This document shows, one piece after another, positions 1 to 7,288 of a stretch of 64,000 nt of DNA (the first letter of the stretch is position 1; every line of letters starts with the position of its first letter). This DNA comes from Roseiarcus sp963741405 (GTDB lineage: Bacteria; Pseudomonadota; Alphaproteobacteria; Rhizobiales; Beijerinckiaceae). A model generated the notes under the pieces. It made no database searches. It saw only the letters and a list, made by a program, of their open reading frames with translations, and had not been told where the DNA came from. The translations under genes and the position numbers were made by a program. Location: contig CAVUHX010000039.1 in assembly GCA_963741405.1 (NCBI GenBank), positions 992,001 through 1,056,000 on the forward strand, given 5' to 3'.

Positions 1-1
1 C

Positions 2-358
2 CTCGACGCGGCGGCCCTGTGCAAGATGGCCGACCGCGGCCAGATCACCGGGGGCATCCTCGACGGCCCGCTCGCCTTCGACAATGCGGTGTCGGTCGAG
101 GCGGCGCGGACCAAGGGAATCGTGTCCCCGGTCGCCGGCCAGGCGGACATTCTGGTCGTTCCGGATCTCGAAGCCGGCAACATGCTCGCCAAGCAGCTCG
201 TCTATCTCGCAGACGCGGAAATGGCGGGCATCGTGCTCGGGGCGCGCGTGCCGATTATCCTGACGAGCCGCGCCGACAACACCGTCGCCCGGCTCGGCTC
301 GAGCGCAATCGCGCTGATCCTCGCGCGAAGCCGGCTGGCCCGGCGCCCTCGCCCTTAG
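2..358 (+). CDS. pta: Phosphate acetyl/butyryltransferase, C-terminal part
   Basis: The window opens inside this gene; about 118 codons remain, read from base 2 to the TAG at 356-358. The stretch GQITGGILDGPLAFDNAVS followed by PDLEAGNMLAKQL is the signature of the phosphate acetyl/butyryltransferase domain. It resembles the C-terminal half of bifunctional enoyl-CoA hydratase/phosphate acetyltransferase proteins common in alphaproteobacteria. The enzyme exchanges acyl groups between CoA and orthophosphate in the cytosol, normally paired with an acetate or butyrate kinase, which would lie outside the window. Its stop overlaps the stop of the convergent next gene. Which acyl chain is used cannot be told from this fragment. 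Confidence 0.85.
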   Translation, partial: LDAAALCKMADRGQITGGILDGPLAFDNAVSVEAARTKGIVSPVAGQADILVVPDLEAGNMLAKQLVYLADAEMAGIVLGARVPIILTSRADNTVARLGSSAIALILARSRLARRPRP

Positions 359-792
359 ATCTTGAACGCGACGAGGATGGCGCCGACGGCGATCAGGGCC
401 ACGCCGAGCCAGTTCTGCGGCGCGAGCTTTTCGCCGAGGAAGAGCGCGCCGAAGATCGCCACAAGCACCACGCTGAGCTTGTCGATTGGGGCGACGCGCG
501 CGGCGTCGCCGAGCTTCAGAGCGCGGAAGTAACAGAGCCATGAGCCGCCCGTGGCCAGGCCGGAGAGCACGAGGAACACGTAGCTGCGGCCGGATACGGA
601 GTTCAGCGGCTGCCATTGACCGGTGAGGACGAGGATCGCGCCCGCCGCGCACAGGATCACGATCGTGCGGATGAAGGTCGCGAAATCCGAGCCGACGTTC
701 TCGACGCCGACCTTGGCGAAGATCGCCGTGAGAGCGGCGAAAGCGGCCGACAGCGCGGCCCACAGCTGCCACGAGGCGAACAGGTTTCTCAT
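355..792 (-). CDS. EamA-type small membrane transporter
   Basis: This is a 145-residue hydrophobic protein with five predicted membrane segments, equal to one EamA (DMT superfamily) repeat. The C-terminal part (KLSVVLVAIFGALFLGEKL, then WLGVALIAVGAILVAF) is the typical EamA ending with the conserved GE. Single-repeat members usually work as dimers; the substrate is unknown. The ATG at 792 was chosen because the sequence before it is polar and not EamA-like, although the frame stays open to 954. It is convergent with the acyltransferase gene, the stop codons overlapping by 3 bases. It could be part of a longer broken EamA gene, but the single-repeat form is common. Confidence 0.8.
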   Translation of the reverse strand: MRNLFASWQLWAALSAAFAALTAIFAKVGVENVGSDFATFIRTIVILCAAGAILVLTGQWQPLNSVSGRSYVFLVLSGLATGGSWLCYFRALKLGDAARVAPIDKLSVVLVAIFGALFLGEKLAPQNWLGVALIAVGAILVAFKI

Positions 793-1007
793 GGAGTTCC
801 TCGCTGTCTCGAGATGCCGCCCGGCGCGCCGCTCGCGGCGCAAGGCCTTCGGCCATTGCCATAGAACCGACGACGACGAAAGAAGTCGCACCCCTTCAGG
901 GCCAAAAGCCGCGCCGAACCCCTGTCGCAAAACCTTCATTCCGATCGTTGACATTTGGCCCCGACGCTTCGCAAATCGTGCATCTGTTTTCGGGGAATGG
1001 CGCCATC

Positions 1008-1961
1008 ATGAACGGGATCAAGAACGGCGGAACCAGCGTGATGCAGCAGCGCGTCAACGCCGAGATCCAGGACAACCTCGACGAGGACCTGGAGCTCGAG
1101 CTCGAAGACACCGACCTCGCCGACCTCCTGGCGGACGGCCACGAGCTGCCCGAGAAGGGCGCCTTCCCGCGCCACCTCTATTTCAAGGAGCTTCTGCGCC
1201 TGCAGCGCGAGCTGATCAAGCTGCAGGACTGGGTGGTCGCCAAGAAACTGAAACTCGTCGTCGTCTTCGAAGGGCGCGACGCGGCCGGCAAGGGCGGCGT
1301 CATCAAGCGCGTCACCCAGCGGCTCAATCCGCGCGTCTGCCGCGCCGTCGCGCTGCCGGCGCCGAGCGAGCGGGAACGCAGCCAGTGGTATTTCCAGCGC
1401 TACGTGCCCCACCTGCCCGCCGGGGGCGAGATCGTGCTGTTCGACCGCAGCTGGTACAACCGCGCCGGCGTCGAGCGGGTGATGGGCTTCTGCAACGACG
1501 AGGAATACGAGGATTTCTTTCAGTCCTGCCCGGAGTTCGAGCGCCTTCTGGTCCGCTCGGGCATCATCCTGGTCAAATACTGGTTCTCGATCACCGACGA
1601 CGAGCAGAACCTGCGCTTTCTCATGCGCATCAACGATCCGCTCAAGCAGTGGAAGCTCTCCCCGATGGACCTCGAGTCGCGCCGGCGCTGGGAGGCCTAC
1701 ACCAAGGCCAAGGAGATCATGCTCGAGCGCACCCACATCCCCGAAGCGCCGTGGTGGCTGGTCGAGGCGGTCGACAAGAAGCGCGCCCGCCTCAACTGCA
1801 TGGCCCATCTCCTGACCCAGGTCCCCTACCAGGAAGTGCAGCACGAGAAGCCGGTCCTGCCGCCGCGGGCCCACAACCCCGAATACCACCGAGCGCCGAT
1901 CCCGAAGGACATGTATGTGGCGGACCACTACGAGAGCCTTGCGCAGGAGTATGCGAAGTAG
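1008..1961 (+). CDS. ppk2: Polyphosphate kinase 2 (PPK2 family)
   Basis: This PPK2 transfers phosphate between polyphosphate and nucleoside di- or monophosphates in the cytosol. Near residues 87-97 there is a Walker A-like loop (FEGRDAAGKGG) and near 145-155 the lid/Walker B motif FDRSWYNRAGVE, both diagnostic of PPK2. The 317-residue single-domain length and the acidic N-terminus preceding the core fit the class I, ADP-phosphorylating type. The frame is open back to a TTG at 948; ATG 1008 was preferred because residues before it do not match the family, and ATG 1041 is another option. It is a single-gene unit. An AT-rich spacer (2030-2070) separates it from the NUDIX gene. Confidence 0.9.
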   Translation: MNGIKNGGTSVMQQRVNAEIQDNLDEDLELELEDTDLADLLADGHELPEKGAFPRHLYFKELLRLQRELIKLQDWVVAKKLKLVVVFEGRDAAGKGGVIKRVTQRLNPRVCRAVALPAPSERERSQWYFQRYVPHLPAGGEIVLFDRSWYNRAGVERVMGFCNDEEYEDFFQSCPEFERLLVRSGIILVKYWFSITDDEQNLRFLMRINDPLKQWKLSPMDLESRRRWEAYTKAKEIMLERTHIPEAPWWLVEAVDKKRARLNCMAHLLTQVPYQEVQHEKPVLPPRAHNPEYHRAPIPKDMYVADHYESLAQEYAK

Positions 1962-2122
1962 CGGCTGTTGCACTTCCGGCAAGGACAGAGCGCTTTCAAC
2001 GGCTTAGGCGCCAAAAACTGTCGCGTTCATGCTATTATATACATCTGACACACGTGTTTAACAATGCGCATTTGCGCGTGCCATCGTTGTCGCGAGCGTC
2101 AGGCGCTGAACCGAAATTGAAC

Positions 2123-2605
2123 ATGCCCAAGACAAGCGCCGGCATCCTGCTCTACCGGGACCGGCCGGGCGGCGTCGAAGTCCTGCTCGTCCATCCGGGC
2201 GGGCCGTTCTGGAGAAAGAAGGACGACGGCGCGTGGTCGATCCCCAAAGGCCTCGCCGACGAGGGCGAAGACCTGCTCGCCGCCGCGCGGCGGGAGTTCT
2301 TCGAGGAGACCGGCGCGACCCTCACAAGCGAATTCGTCGACCTCGGAGCGCACAAGCAGCCGGGCGGCAAGACGGTCGCGGTCTTCGCCTGTGCGGGGGA
2401 TTTCGATCCCGCGCTGTTGAAGAGCAATACCTTCGCCATCGAGTGGCCGCCGCGTTCGGGAAAGATGGCGGAATTTCCTGAGGTCGACCAGGCCGCCTGG
2501 TTTTCTCTCGACGAAGCGCTGGCGAAAGTGACGAAAGGGCAAAGGTCGATCCTAGCGGCGCTGGCCAAGGAGCTGGGCGCGACGCCGGCCAAGGGCGAGG
2601 TTTGA
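2123..2605 (+). CDS. NUDIX hydrolase
   Basis: This 160-residue protein carries a complete Nudix box (G-x5-E-x7-REFFEETGA at about residues 43-65), the Mg-binding helix that cleaves nucleoside diphosphates linked to another group. The flanks (SAGILLYRDRPGGVEVLLVHPGG, split here as SAGILLYR and VLLVHPGG, and GAWSIPKG) match the small stand-alone NUDIX proteins of alphaproteobacteria, often annotated as diadenosine polyphosphate or (d)NTP hydrolases. The substrate cannot be fixed from sequence. ATG 2123 was chosen because homology starts there, though the frame is open far upstream. The preceding AT-rich spacer probably holds its promoter. Confidence 0.9.
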   Translation: MPKTSAGILLYRDRPGGVEVLLVHPGGPFWRKKDDGAWSIPKGLADEGEDLLAAARREFFEETGATLTSEFVDLGAHKQPGGKTVAVFACAGDFDPALLKSNTFAIEWPPRSGKMAEFPEVDQAAWFSLDEALAKVTKGQRSILAALAKELGATPAKGEV

Positions 2606-2656
2606 GAGCCGCCAAAGACGGCTGGATCCCATTCCCGGACCTCATCTTTCTGCTCC

Positions 2657-3175
2657 TCATCGCCGCCGCGGTCGCCTTCGGCATGTGCTCACAGCTTGTA
2701 GCCGAACTGCCGCAGCAGAGTTCTTCCGCCACGCGACGTCATCCTCGCCCTCAATCCCCTTCGGGGAGAGCCCGTCGATTACGCCCAGCAATCCTCTTCC
2801 CTGGTCGGTCTCGGCCACCACCACTTCGACCGGATTCGCAGTCGCGCAGAAGATCCGGCATACTTCCGGAACCATCTTGATCGCGTTCAGGACGTTGACC
2901 GGGTAATAGCCTTCGCCGAGGAACACGATGAAGCAATGCCCGGCCCCGAGCGCCATCGCGTTCTTCTGAGCAAGCTCGAGCATCGCGGCGTCCGTGCCGG
3001 AGCTTCGCACCAGGCATTTGCCGGAAGCCTCGCAGAAGGCGAGCCCGAACTTGATTCCCGGCACGGCCCCGACCAAGGTCTCGTGGATGTCTTCGACGGA
3101 CTTGATGAAATGGGTCTGTCCGAGGATGAAATTCGTCGCGTCCGGCTTTTCGATCCGAATCGTCGTGAGTTGCAT
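2657..3175 (-). CDS. PF04008 adenosine-specific kinase-like protein, C-terminus frameshifted
   Basis: The body (TIRIEKPDATNFILGQTHF, then VPGIKFGLAFCEASGK) is a clear match to the PF04008 family, named for an archaeal adenosine-binding protein; its bacterial role is unclear. ATG 3175 was chosen because the Shine-Dalgarno GGAAGGGAG sits about 7 bases before it. After the residues DDVAWRK the frame runs on as non-family sequence to 2657. One base offset, the minus strand reads TLLRQFGYKL and a stop at 2689-2691, which is the normal family ending. A single extra A near 2716-2720 therefore explains the change. It is either a true frameshift or a sequence error. Confidence 0.8.
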   Translation of the reverse strand: MQLTTIRIEKPDATNFILGQTHFIKSVEDIHETLVGAVPGIKFGLAFCEASGKCLVRSSGTDAAMLELAQKNAMALGAGHCFIVFLGEGYYPVNVLNAIKMVPEVCRIFCATANPVEVVVAETDQGRGLLGVIDGLSPKGIEGEDDVAWRKNSAAAVRLQAVSTCRRRPRRR

Positions 3176-3456
3176 GGCCATCTCCCTTCCGACGAATGGG
3201 AAGCTGTACCCCACCATCCGCCGGGTGGCGGACTATAGCCTCGGCCGGACAGGGAGTCCTCGGCCCTGGCCGCAAAGCGAATAAGCATCATTATGGGCGA
3301 TGCGCTAACGTGTGCAATCAGGCCCTGACCCGGCTCGCCGGTGGCGCGTGACTGCTCGTGGCGGCTTCCGCCGTCGACGGATTGGTTTGCGATGCGCTCG
3401 CATGGATCGCGGGCGCCGTCCCTGGGCCAGAGCCAAGAGGCGAGGCCAGGAGGCGC

Positions 3457-3504
3457 TTGCTTACACGAAGTCTGTGTCCTATATTATGGCCTGTTTATAG
3501 GACA
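3457..3504 (+). promoter_or_regulatory. Promoter and operator of the toxin-antitoxin operon
   Basis: TTGCTT (3457-3462) and TATATT (3480-3485) are separated by 17 bases, a good vegetative promoter. The 9-base arms TGTCCTATA (3475-3483) and TATAGGACA (3496-3504) form a perfect inverted repeat with a 12-base spacer. The left arm covers the -10 element, and the repeat ends eight bases before the antitoxin ATG. This is the expected place for autorepression by the Xre antitoxin. Confidence 0.65.
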
Positions 3505-3511
3505 TTTTCCC

Positions 3512-3853
3512 ATGCCCAGGACAAAGCCGAAGCGGACATCTGCCGACACGCCGTTCCGTGACTATGGTCTCAGCAAGAAAGAGCTCGCCGATACGATCGG
3601 GCTCGCCCCGGAGACCCTGTACAAGACGAGCCGGCTGAATGCGACGAAGACGCAGACGCGCCTGCGCGAGATGAACGAGATTTTGACCCGCGTCTCCGCC
3701 TGGGCGGGCGGCCCGGCGCAGGCGATGGCCTGGTACCGCGCCGAGCCGATCCCCGCCTTCGGCGGCCGGACGGCCGAGTCTCTGGTGAAGTCAGGTGAGG
3801 CGACGGCGCTGCGCGATTATCTCGATTCGATCGCCATGGGCGGATTTGCGTGA
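3512..3853 (+). CDS. Xre/MbcA/ParS-type antitoxin
   Basis: A 113-residue antitoxin of the Xre-RES class. The N-terminal part (GLSKKELADTIGLAPETLYK) is a helix-turn-helix and the C-terminal part (WAGGPAQAMAWYRAEPIPAF, ending in LVKSGEATALRDYLD) is the DUF2384 toxin-binding domain. It should neutralise the RES toxin encoded downstream and repress its own promoter through the inverted repeat just upstream. ATG 3512 was preferred over longer frames because homology begins there. The stop TGA lies in GCGTGA, the same sequence that carries the toxin GTG 131 bases later, suggesting the two genes originally overlapped by four bases before an insertion separated them. Confidence 0.85.
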   Translation: MPRTKPKRTSADTPFRDYGLSKKELADTIGLAPETLYKTSRLNATKTQTRLREMNEILTRVSAWAGGPAQAMAWYRAEPIPAFGGRTAESLVKSGEATALRDYLDSIAMGGFA

Positions 3854-3969
3854 TGAGGCATGTCATCCCCGCGAAAGCGGGGATCCGGATTTCTCGCGCC
3901 AAAAATGCGCCCATGAGCCGCATTCCTCCGATTGCCCTGGATGCCCGCGGGCGTGGGGATGACACTCTC
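3854..3969. repeat. REP-like palindromic element inserted between antitoxin and toxin
   Basis: About 116 bases of palindromic sequence: GTCATCCCCGCGAAAGCGGGG near the left end and GGGGATGAC near the right end, with a second hairpin-forming segment between. It is flanked by near-perfect 15-base direct repeats GGCGG(A/C)TTTGCGTGA at 3839-3853 and 3970-3984. A related core (GTCATGCCCGCGAAAAGCGGG) occurs at 60784-60818. The flanking duplication suggests a non-autonomous mobile repeat. To stay within 20 bases the quoted core is to be read as GTCATCCCCGCGAAAG plus CGGGG. Confidence 0.65.
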
Positions 3970-3980
3970 GGCGGCTTTGC

Positions 3981-4499
3981 GTGAGGTTTCAGGGCTCCGC
4001 CTATCGGGCCCACGATCGAAGATGGTCGTTCAAGCCGCTGTCGGGCGAGGGCGCGGCCGTTCACGGCGGACGCTTCAACCCCAAGGGAACGCCTGCGCTC
4101 TATCTGTCGCTCGACCCGATGACCGCGATCAAGGAGGCGGCGCAGGGCTTCGCCCACAAGTTCGAGCCTCTGGTCCTGTGCACGTATGAGATCGACTGCG
4201 AGAATGTCGTCGATCTCCGGACAGAGGTTGACCGGAAAACCGCGGGCGTCGTCGAGGTGGACCTCGCCTGCGCGTGGTTCGCGGACGCGGCGGCGGGGCG
4301 CGAGCCGCCCTCCTGGCGCCTCGCCCGCAAGCTCGTCGCGGGGGGCGCGACAGGCCTGATCACCCCGAGCTACGCTGCCGCTGTGGGGTCCGGGGAGGCC
4401 AATCTCGTCCTGTGGCGCTGGAGCGACAGACTACCCCATAGGGTCATCGTCTTCGATCCAAGCGGGCGGCTGCCGAAGAACCAGCTATCATGGGAGTGA
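3981..4499 (+). CDS. RES-domain toxin
   Basis: A 172-residue RES-domain protein, partner of the Xre antitoxin. RES toxins act on intracellular NAD+ and arrest growth. The fold signature is present: the N-terminal YRAHDRRWSFKPLSGEGA, then GGRFNPKGTPALYLSLDP, and near the C-terminus LITPSYAA followed by NLVLWRW. The GTG at 3981 lies in GCGTGAGG. The same motif occurs at the antitoxin stop, so the ancestral arrangement was probably a GTGA stop/start overlap with translational coupling. The inserted palindrome would break that coupling, so toxin output may now be lower. The reading frame itself is intact. Confidence 0.85.
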   Translation: MRFQGSAYRAHDRRWSFKPLSGEGAAVHGGRFNPKGTPALYLSLDPMTAIKEAAQGFAHKFEPLVLCTYEIDCENVVDLRTEVDRKTAGVVEVDLACAWFADAAAGREPPSWRLARKLVAGGATGLITPSYAAAVGSGEANLVLWRWSDRLPHRVIVFDPSGRLPKNQLSWE

Positions 4500-4584
4500 G
4501 GCCCCGCCTTGCCATCCGCCCCGCGCCGGTGAAAAAGCGGGTTCTCGGCCTATATGTGTCCTTTCGTTTCCCCGGAGCCCCTGC

Positions 4585-5601
4585 ATGCCCTTCTGGCTCG
4601 ACATCGCCGCCTTCCTCGTGAAGGCGCTCATCATCGTGGCGGCGATCGCGGGGCTCGCGATCCTCATCGCGCGGCTCGCCCGGTCGTCCGAGCCGAAGGA
4701 CCAGGAGATCAAGGTCCGCTCGCTGAACGAGCGCTACGACGACATGCGCGACGCGATGAACGCCGCGCTGCTCGACAAGAAGGAGCGCAAGGCGCTCGGG
4801 AAAGCGCGCAAGAAGGCGGCCAAGGCCGAAGCGAAGGCGCGGCGCGAGGAGAAGCCGGGCAAGCGCATCTACGTGATGGGCTTCAAGGGCGACATGCGCG
4901 CGACCGCGGTGAAGCAGCTCGGCCAGCAGATCGACGCAGTGCTGACGGTCGCGCGGCCCGAAACGGACGAAGCCTTCGTCCGGATCGACAGCGGCGGCGG
5001 CACCGTGACCGGCTACGGCCTCGCGGCGGCGGAAATCCTGCGGCTCCGCGAGCGCAAGATCCGGGTGACCGCCTCGGTCGACCAGGTGGCGGCGAGCGGC
5101 GGCTACATGATGGCCTGCGCCGCCGACCGCATCGTCGCGGCGCCCTTCGCCGTGGTCGGCTCGATCGGCGTCGTCGCGCCGGTCCCGAACCTGCATCGCC
5201 TTTTGAAAAAGAACGAGATCGACTTCGAGGAGATGACGGCGGGGGAGTTCAAGCGCTCGGTGTCGGTTCTGGGCGAGATCACCCCCGCGGGGCGCGAGCA
5301 TTTCAAGGGCAAGCTCGAGGATACGCACGGCGCGTTCAAGGCCCATGTCGCCCGCTGCCGGCCGACTGTCGACATCGAGACAATCGCCAACGGCGACACC
5401 TGGCTGGCCGCCGAGAGCCTCAGCCTCGGTCTCGTCGACGAGATCTCGACCGGCGACGACTGGCTGTTCCGCGCCCGCGAGAGCGCGCGGCTCTACGAGG
5501 TGACGACGGAGGCGCGCAAGACCCTGCTGCAGCAGCTGATGAGCGGGCTCGGGGTCGCGGCGCGGCGGGCGGCGGACTTTGCGGCGGCGAGGATGGGCTA
5601 G
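4585..5601 (+). CDS. sohB: S49-family inner-membrane serine peptidase (SohB-like)
   Basis: A 338-residue S49 peptidase. One membrane segment lies at residues 7-31, followed by a charged Lys/Ala-rich linker (about 60-95), then the ClpP-like protease fold. The catalytic serine is in VAASGGYMMACAAD (about residue 172) and the general-base lysine in GEFKRSVSVLGE (about residue 218), the Ser-Lys dyad of SppA/SohB. It should cleave membrane-associated peptides or proteins. ATG 4585 starts the hydrophobic N-terminus. It forms a single-gene unit. A diverged piece of its 3' part is repeated at 11109-11215. Confidence 0.88.
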   Translation: MPFWLDIAAFLVKALIIVAAIAGLAILIARLARSSEPKDQEIKVRSLNERYDDMRDAMNAALLDKKERKALGKARKKAAKAEAKARREEKPGKRIYVMGFKGDMRATAVKQLGQQIDAVLTVARPETDEAFVRIDSGGGTVTGYGLAAAEILRLRERKIRVTASVDQVAASGGYMMACAADRIVAAPFAVVGSIGVVAPVPNLHRLLKKNEIDFEEMTAGEFKRSVSVLGEITPAGREHFKGKLEDTHGAFKAHVARCRPTVDIETIANGDTWLAAESLSLGLVDEISTGDDWLFRARESARLYEVTTEARKTLLQQLMSGLGVAARRAADFAAARMG

Positions 5602-5972
5602 CCGTTGCAAATATACTGAACTGCCGCCGTGTTGCGGCTGTTGCGCATTTCGGCCGCGAACAGCGGAAGTGGTCAGGTAAGCGGGCGTTGCCTCTACGCG
5701 CGGTCTCCGCCCTGAGCGGTCCTTCGTAGACGGCGACGGTTCGCCTTGCACCACCCGCCTACAAACTGTCGCGACTAACGTTCGCTGAGCGGTGCCGCCG
5801 TCGTCGTCGGCGACGTGATCCGCAAGAGGGCCGAGATATCGGCGGGCTGCAATGCTTCCCGCGTCACTAGGCCGCGGTCAGGCGCCATTGCCCCCGCTCA
5901 AGGCATTAGGGCAATATACGGACTCCGCCGTGGCGACAATCCGAAACCGCTTGGGGCGCGAGATTCCGAAGG
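5602..5972. other. Gene-free interval
   Basis: No convincing gene on either strand. A short open stretch around 5806-5890 has no start with a ribosome site and no recognised match. The promoter of the following cluster probably lies in the AT-richer part near 5905-5945, but I see no clear -35/-10 pair. Confidence 0.4.
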
Positions 5973-6350
5973 ATGAAGAGGGTAATTCGCTCGCTGCTTG
6001 CTCTTCTGATGGTCGTCGCATTCGGCGTCGCGACGACGGGATCGGCGGTGGCTTTGCCCTATGGACACGTCACTCAGGTGATTTATTGTGACCATTCGCG
6101 TGGGCAGGTCTCATCAGGCCTCAGACCAGCAGCCGAGAGAATCACTTCTCATCCCGCGCCTCAACATGAGGCCCACGATAATTGCCTCCACCCATGCTGT
6201 GCCTCGACGGCAATTGCGTTGCTGGCCGGAGTCGGGCGACCGTATGCGGCGTTGCGTACGAGTAGCGACGCGTTTCCGATTCCCGACGGCAAGGTCCTAA
6301 CTGGGATTGAAGTCGCGCCGCTGACCGATCCCCCCAAGTTCTCGGCTTGA
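5973..6350 (+). CDS. Exported Cys/His-containing small protein
   Basis: A 125-residue protein with a clear signal peptide (KR then LLALLMVVAFGVATTGSAVA, cleaved about residue 27). The mature part holds potential metal ligands: CDHSRG, HPAPQHEAHDNC and CLHPCC. I do not recognise the family with certainty; it resembles short periplasmic proteins found beside copper or cytochrome oxidase genes. It starts a same-strand series that leads into the CuA protein and the oxidase-like subunit I, so a role in metal delivery to that complex is a reasonable guess but unproven. The start ATG overlaps GAAGGATG, so the ribosome site is weak. Confidence 0.6.
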   Translation: MKRVIRSLLALLMVVAFGVATTGSAVALPYGHVTQVIYCDHSRGQVSSGLRPAAERITSHPAPQHEAHDNCLHPCCASTAIALLAGVGRPYAALRTSSDAFPIPDGKVLTGIEVAPLTDPPKFSA

Positions 6351-6474
6351 TCTGACGCGGACTGCCTTTCGGCAGATGTCCGCGCCCACGGCGATTCTGC
6401 GGCGCTTACGCAGGTCGCATGACGACGCGCGAATGCGTCTCGTCAGCCATATCAACCTGCGCGGGACATGACAC

Positions 6475-7278
6475 ATGACAAAGGAACGACATTTTACCAC
6501 GCGGCGTGGTTTCGTGGGTGCGCTGGGCTTTGGAAGCCTTGGCCTTTACGTCACCTGGGCCGCCTACGGCGCGTCGCCACTGCCGTTCGGGCGCACGAAT
6601 TCGATCGGCGACGCCGACCCGCATGCCGGTCACGCCCATTCCGATCATGCCGACCCGACGATGGGCGAAGCCCACGGGGCCTCGCACATTTCGCCGGCAG
6701 ACTTCGAGCGCCGCCATACCGAATTCCTAAAGCGCTTTCGGGACGCCGACGGTTCGATCCGCCCGGTTGCTGAGAGCGAAAGCTCTTCCGCACGCAGGCA
6801 CGCGCATGACGACGCGCCAATGGCGATGGACATGACCAAGCCGATGGATATGTCCGCGCCCGCTCCGCAAGACGATGCCGAAGCTGAACACGCACATGCT
6901 GGACATGAAACCGAGCCGATGGTGCAAGCCCCGTCCCCGGAAGCGCACGCCGGGCATGTCCATGCGGCGAACGTCGGGGCGGCCGATACCGTGCCGCAGC
7001 CGATTGCAGTCTACTTTGCGGCCGAACGCTACGCCTTCGAGCCCGACAATCTCCGCCTGAAAGTCGGCCAGACCTACCGCTTTTACATGATGGCGACCGA
7101 CGTCGCTCATGGGGCTTCGATCGCATTCGGGCAGGCCAGTCGGATCGTTCGCCTGCGTCCCAACGCCGTGACGATGCTCGATCTCACATTCAAAGAGCCG
7201 GGCGCGCATCTGATTTACTGCACCGTCTACTGCGGACCCGCCCACGACACCATGCACGCGCTCGTTACAGCAGCTTGA
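6475..7278 (+). CDS. Tat-exported CuA (cytochrome c oxidase subunit II-like) protein with His/Met-rich insert
   Basis: A 267-residue protein. Residues 9-12 (TRRGF) plus the hydrophobic stretch to about 32 form a twin-arginine signal, which may also serve as the only membrane anchor. Residues 45-165 form a low-complexity insert rich in His and Met (DPHAGHAHSDHAD, DAPMAMDMTKPMDM, HAHAGHETEPM), typical of copper-binding segments. The C-terminal cupredoxin domain has the full CuA motif C249-x3-C253-x3-H257-x2-M260 plus an upstream histidine at H212 (DVAHGAS). CuA centres pass electrons from cytochrome c to subunit I of heme-copper oxidases, and that subunit is encoded 10 bases downstream. Standard subunit II proteins lack such an insert and normally have one or two membrane helices. 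Confidence 0.8.
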   Translation: MTKERHFTTRRGFVGALGFGSLGLYVTWAAYGASPLPFGRTNSIGDADPHAGHAHSDHADPTMGEAHGASHISPADFERRHTEFLKRFRDADGSIRPVAESESSSARRHAHDDAPMAMDMTKPMDMSAPAPQDDAEAEHAHAGHETEPMVQAPSPEAHAGHVHAANVGAADTVPQPIAVYFAAERYAFEPDNLRLKVGQTYRFYMMATDVAHGASIAFGQASRIVRLRPNAVTMLDLTFKEPGAHLIYCTVYCGPAHDTMHALVTAA

Positions 7279-7288
7279 GGAGGGAACC

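Noticed and set aside
948..976. TTGACA as a -35 box for ppk2
   Set aside because: The -10 position at 17 bases spacing is GCAAAT, a poor match, and TTG 948 is also a possible codon of the gene's open frame.
2602..2700. Small hydrophobic frame starting at TTG 2602 (IPFPDLIFLLLIAAAVAFGM)
   Set aside because: Overlaps the NUDIX stop and the 3' end of the PF04008 gene; no ribosome site. A short membrane peptide cannot be excluded but is not supported.
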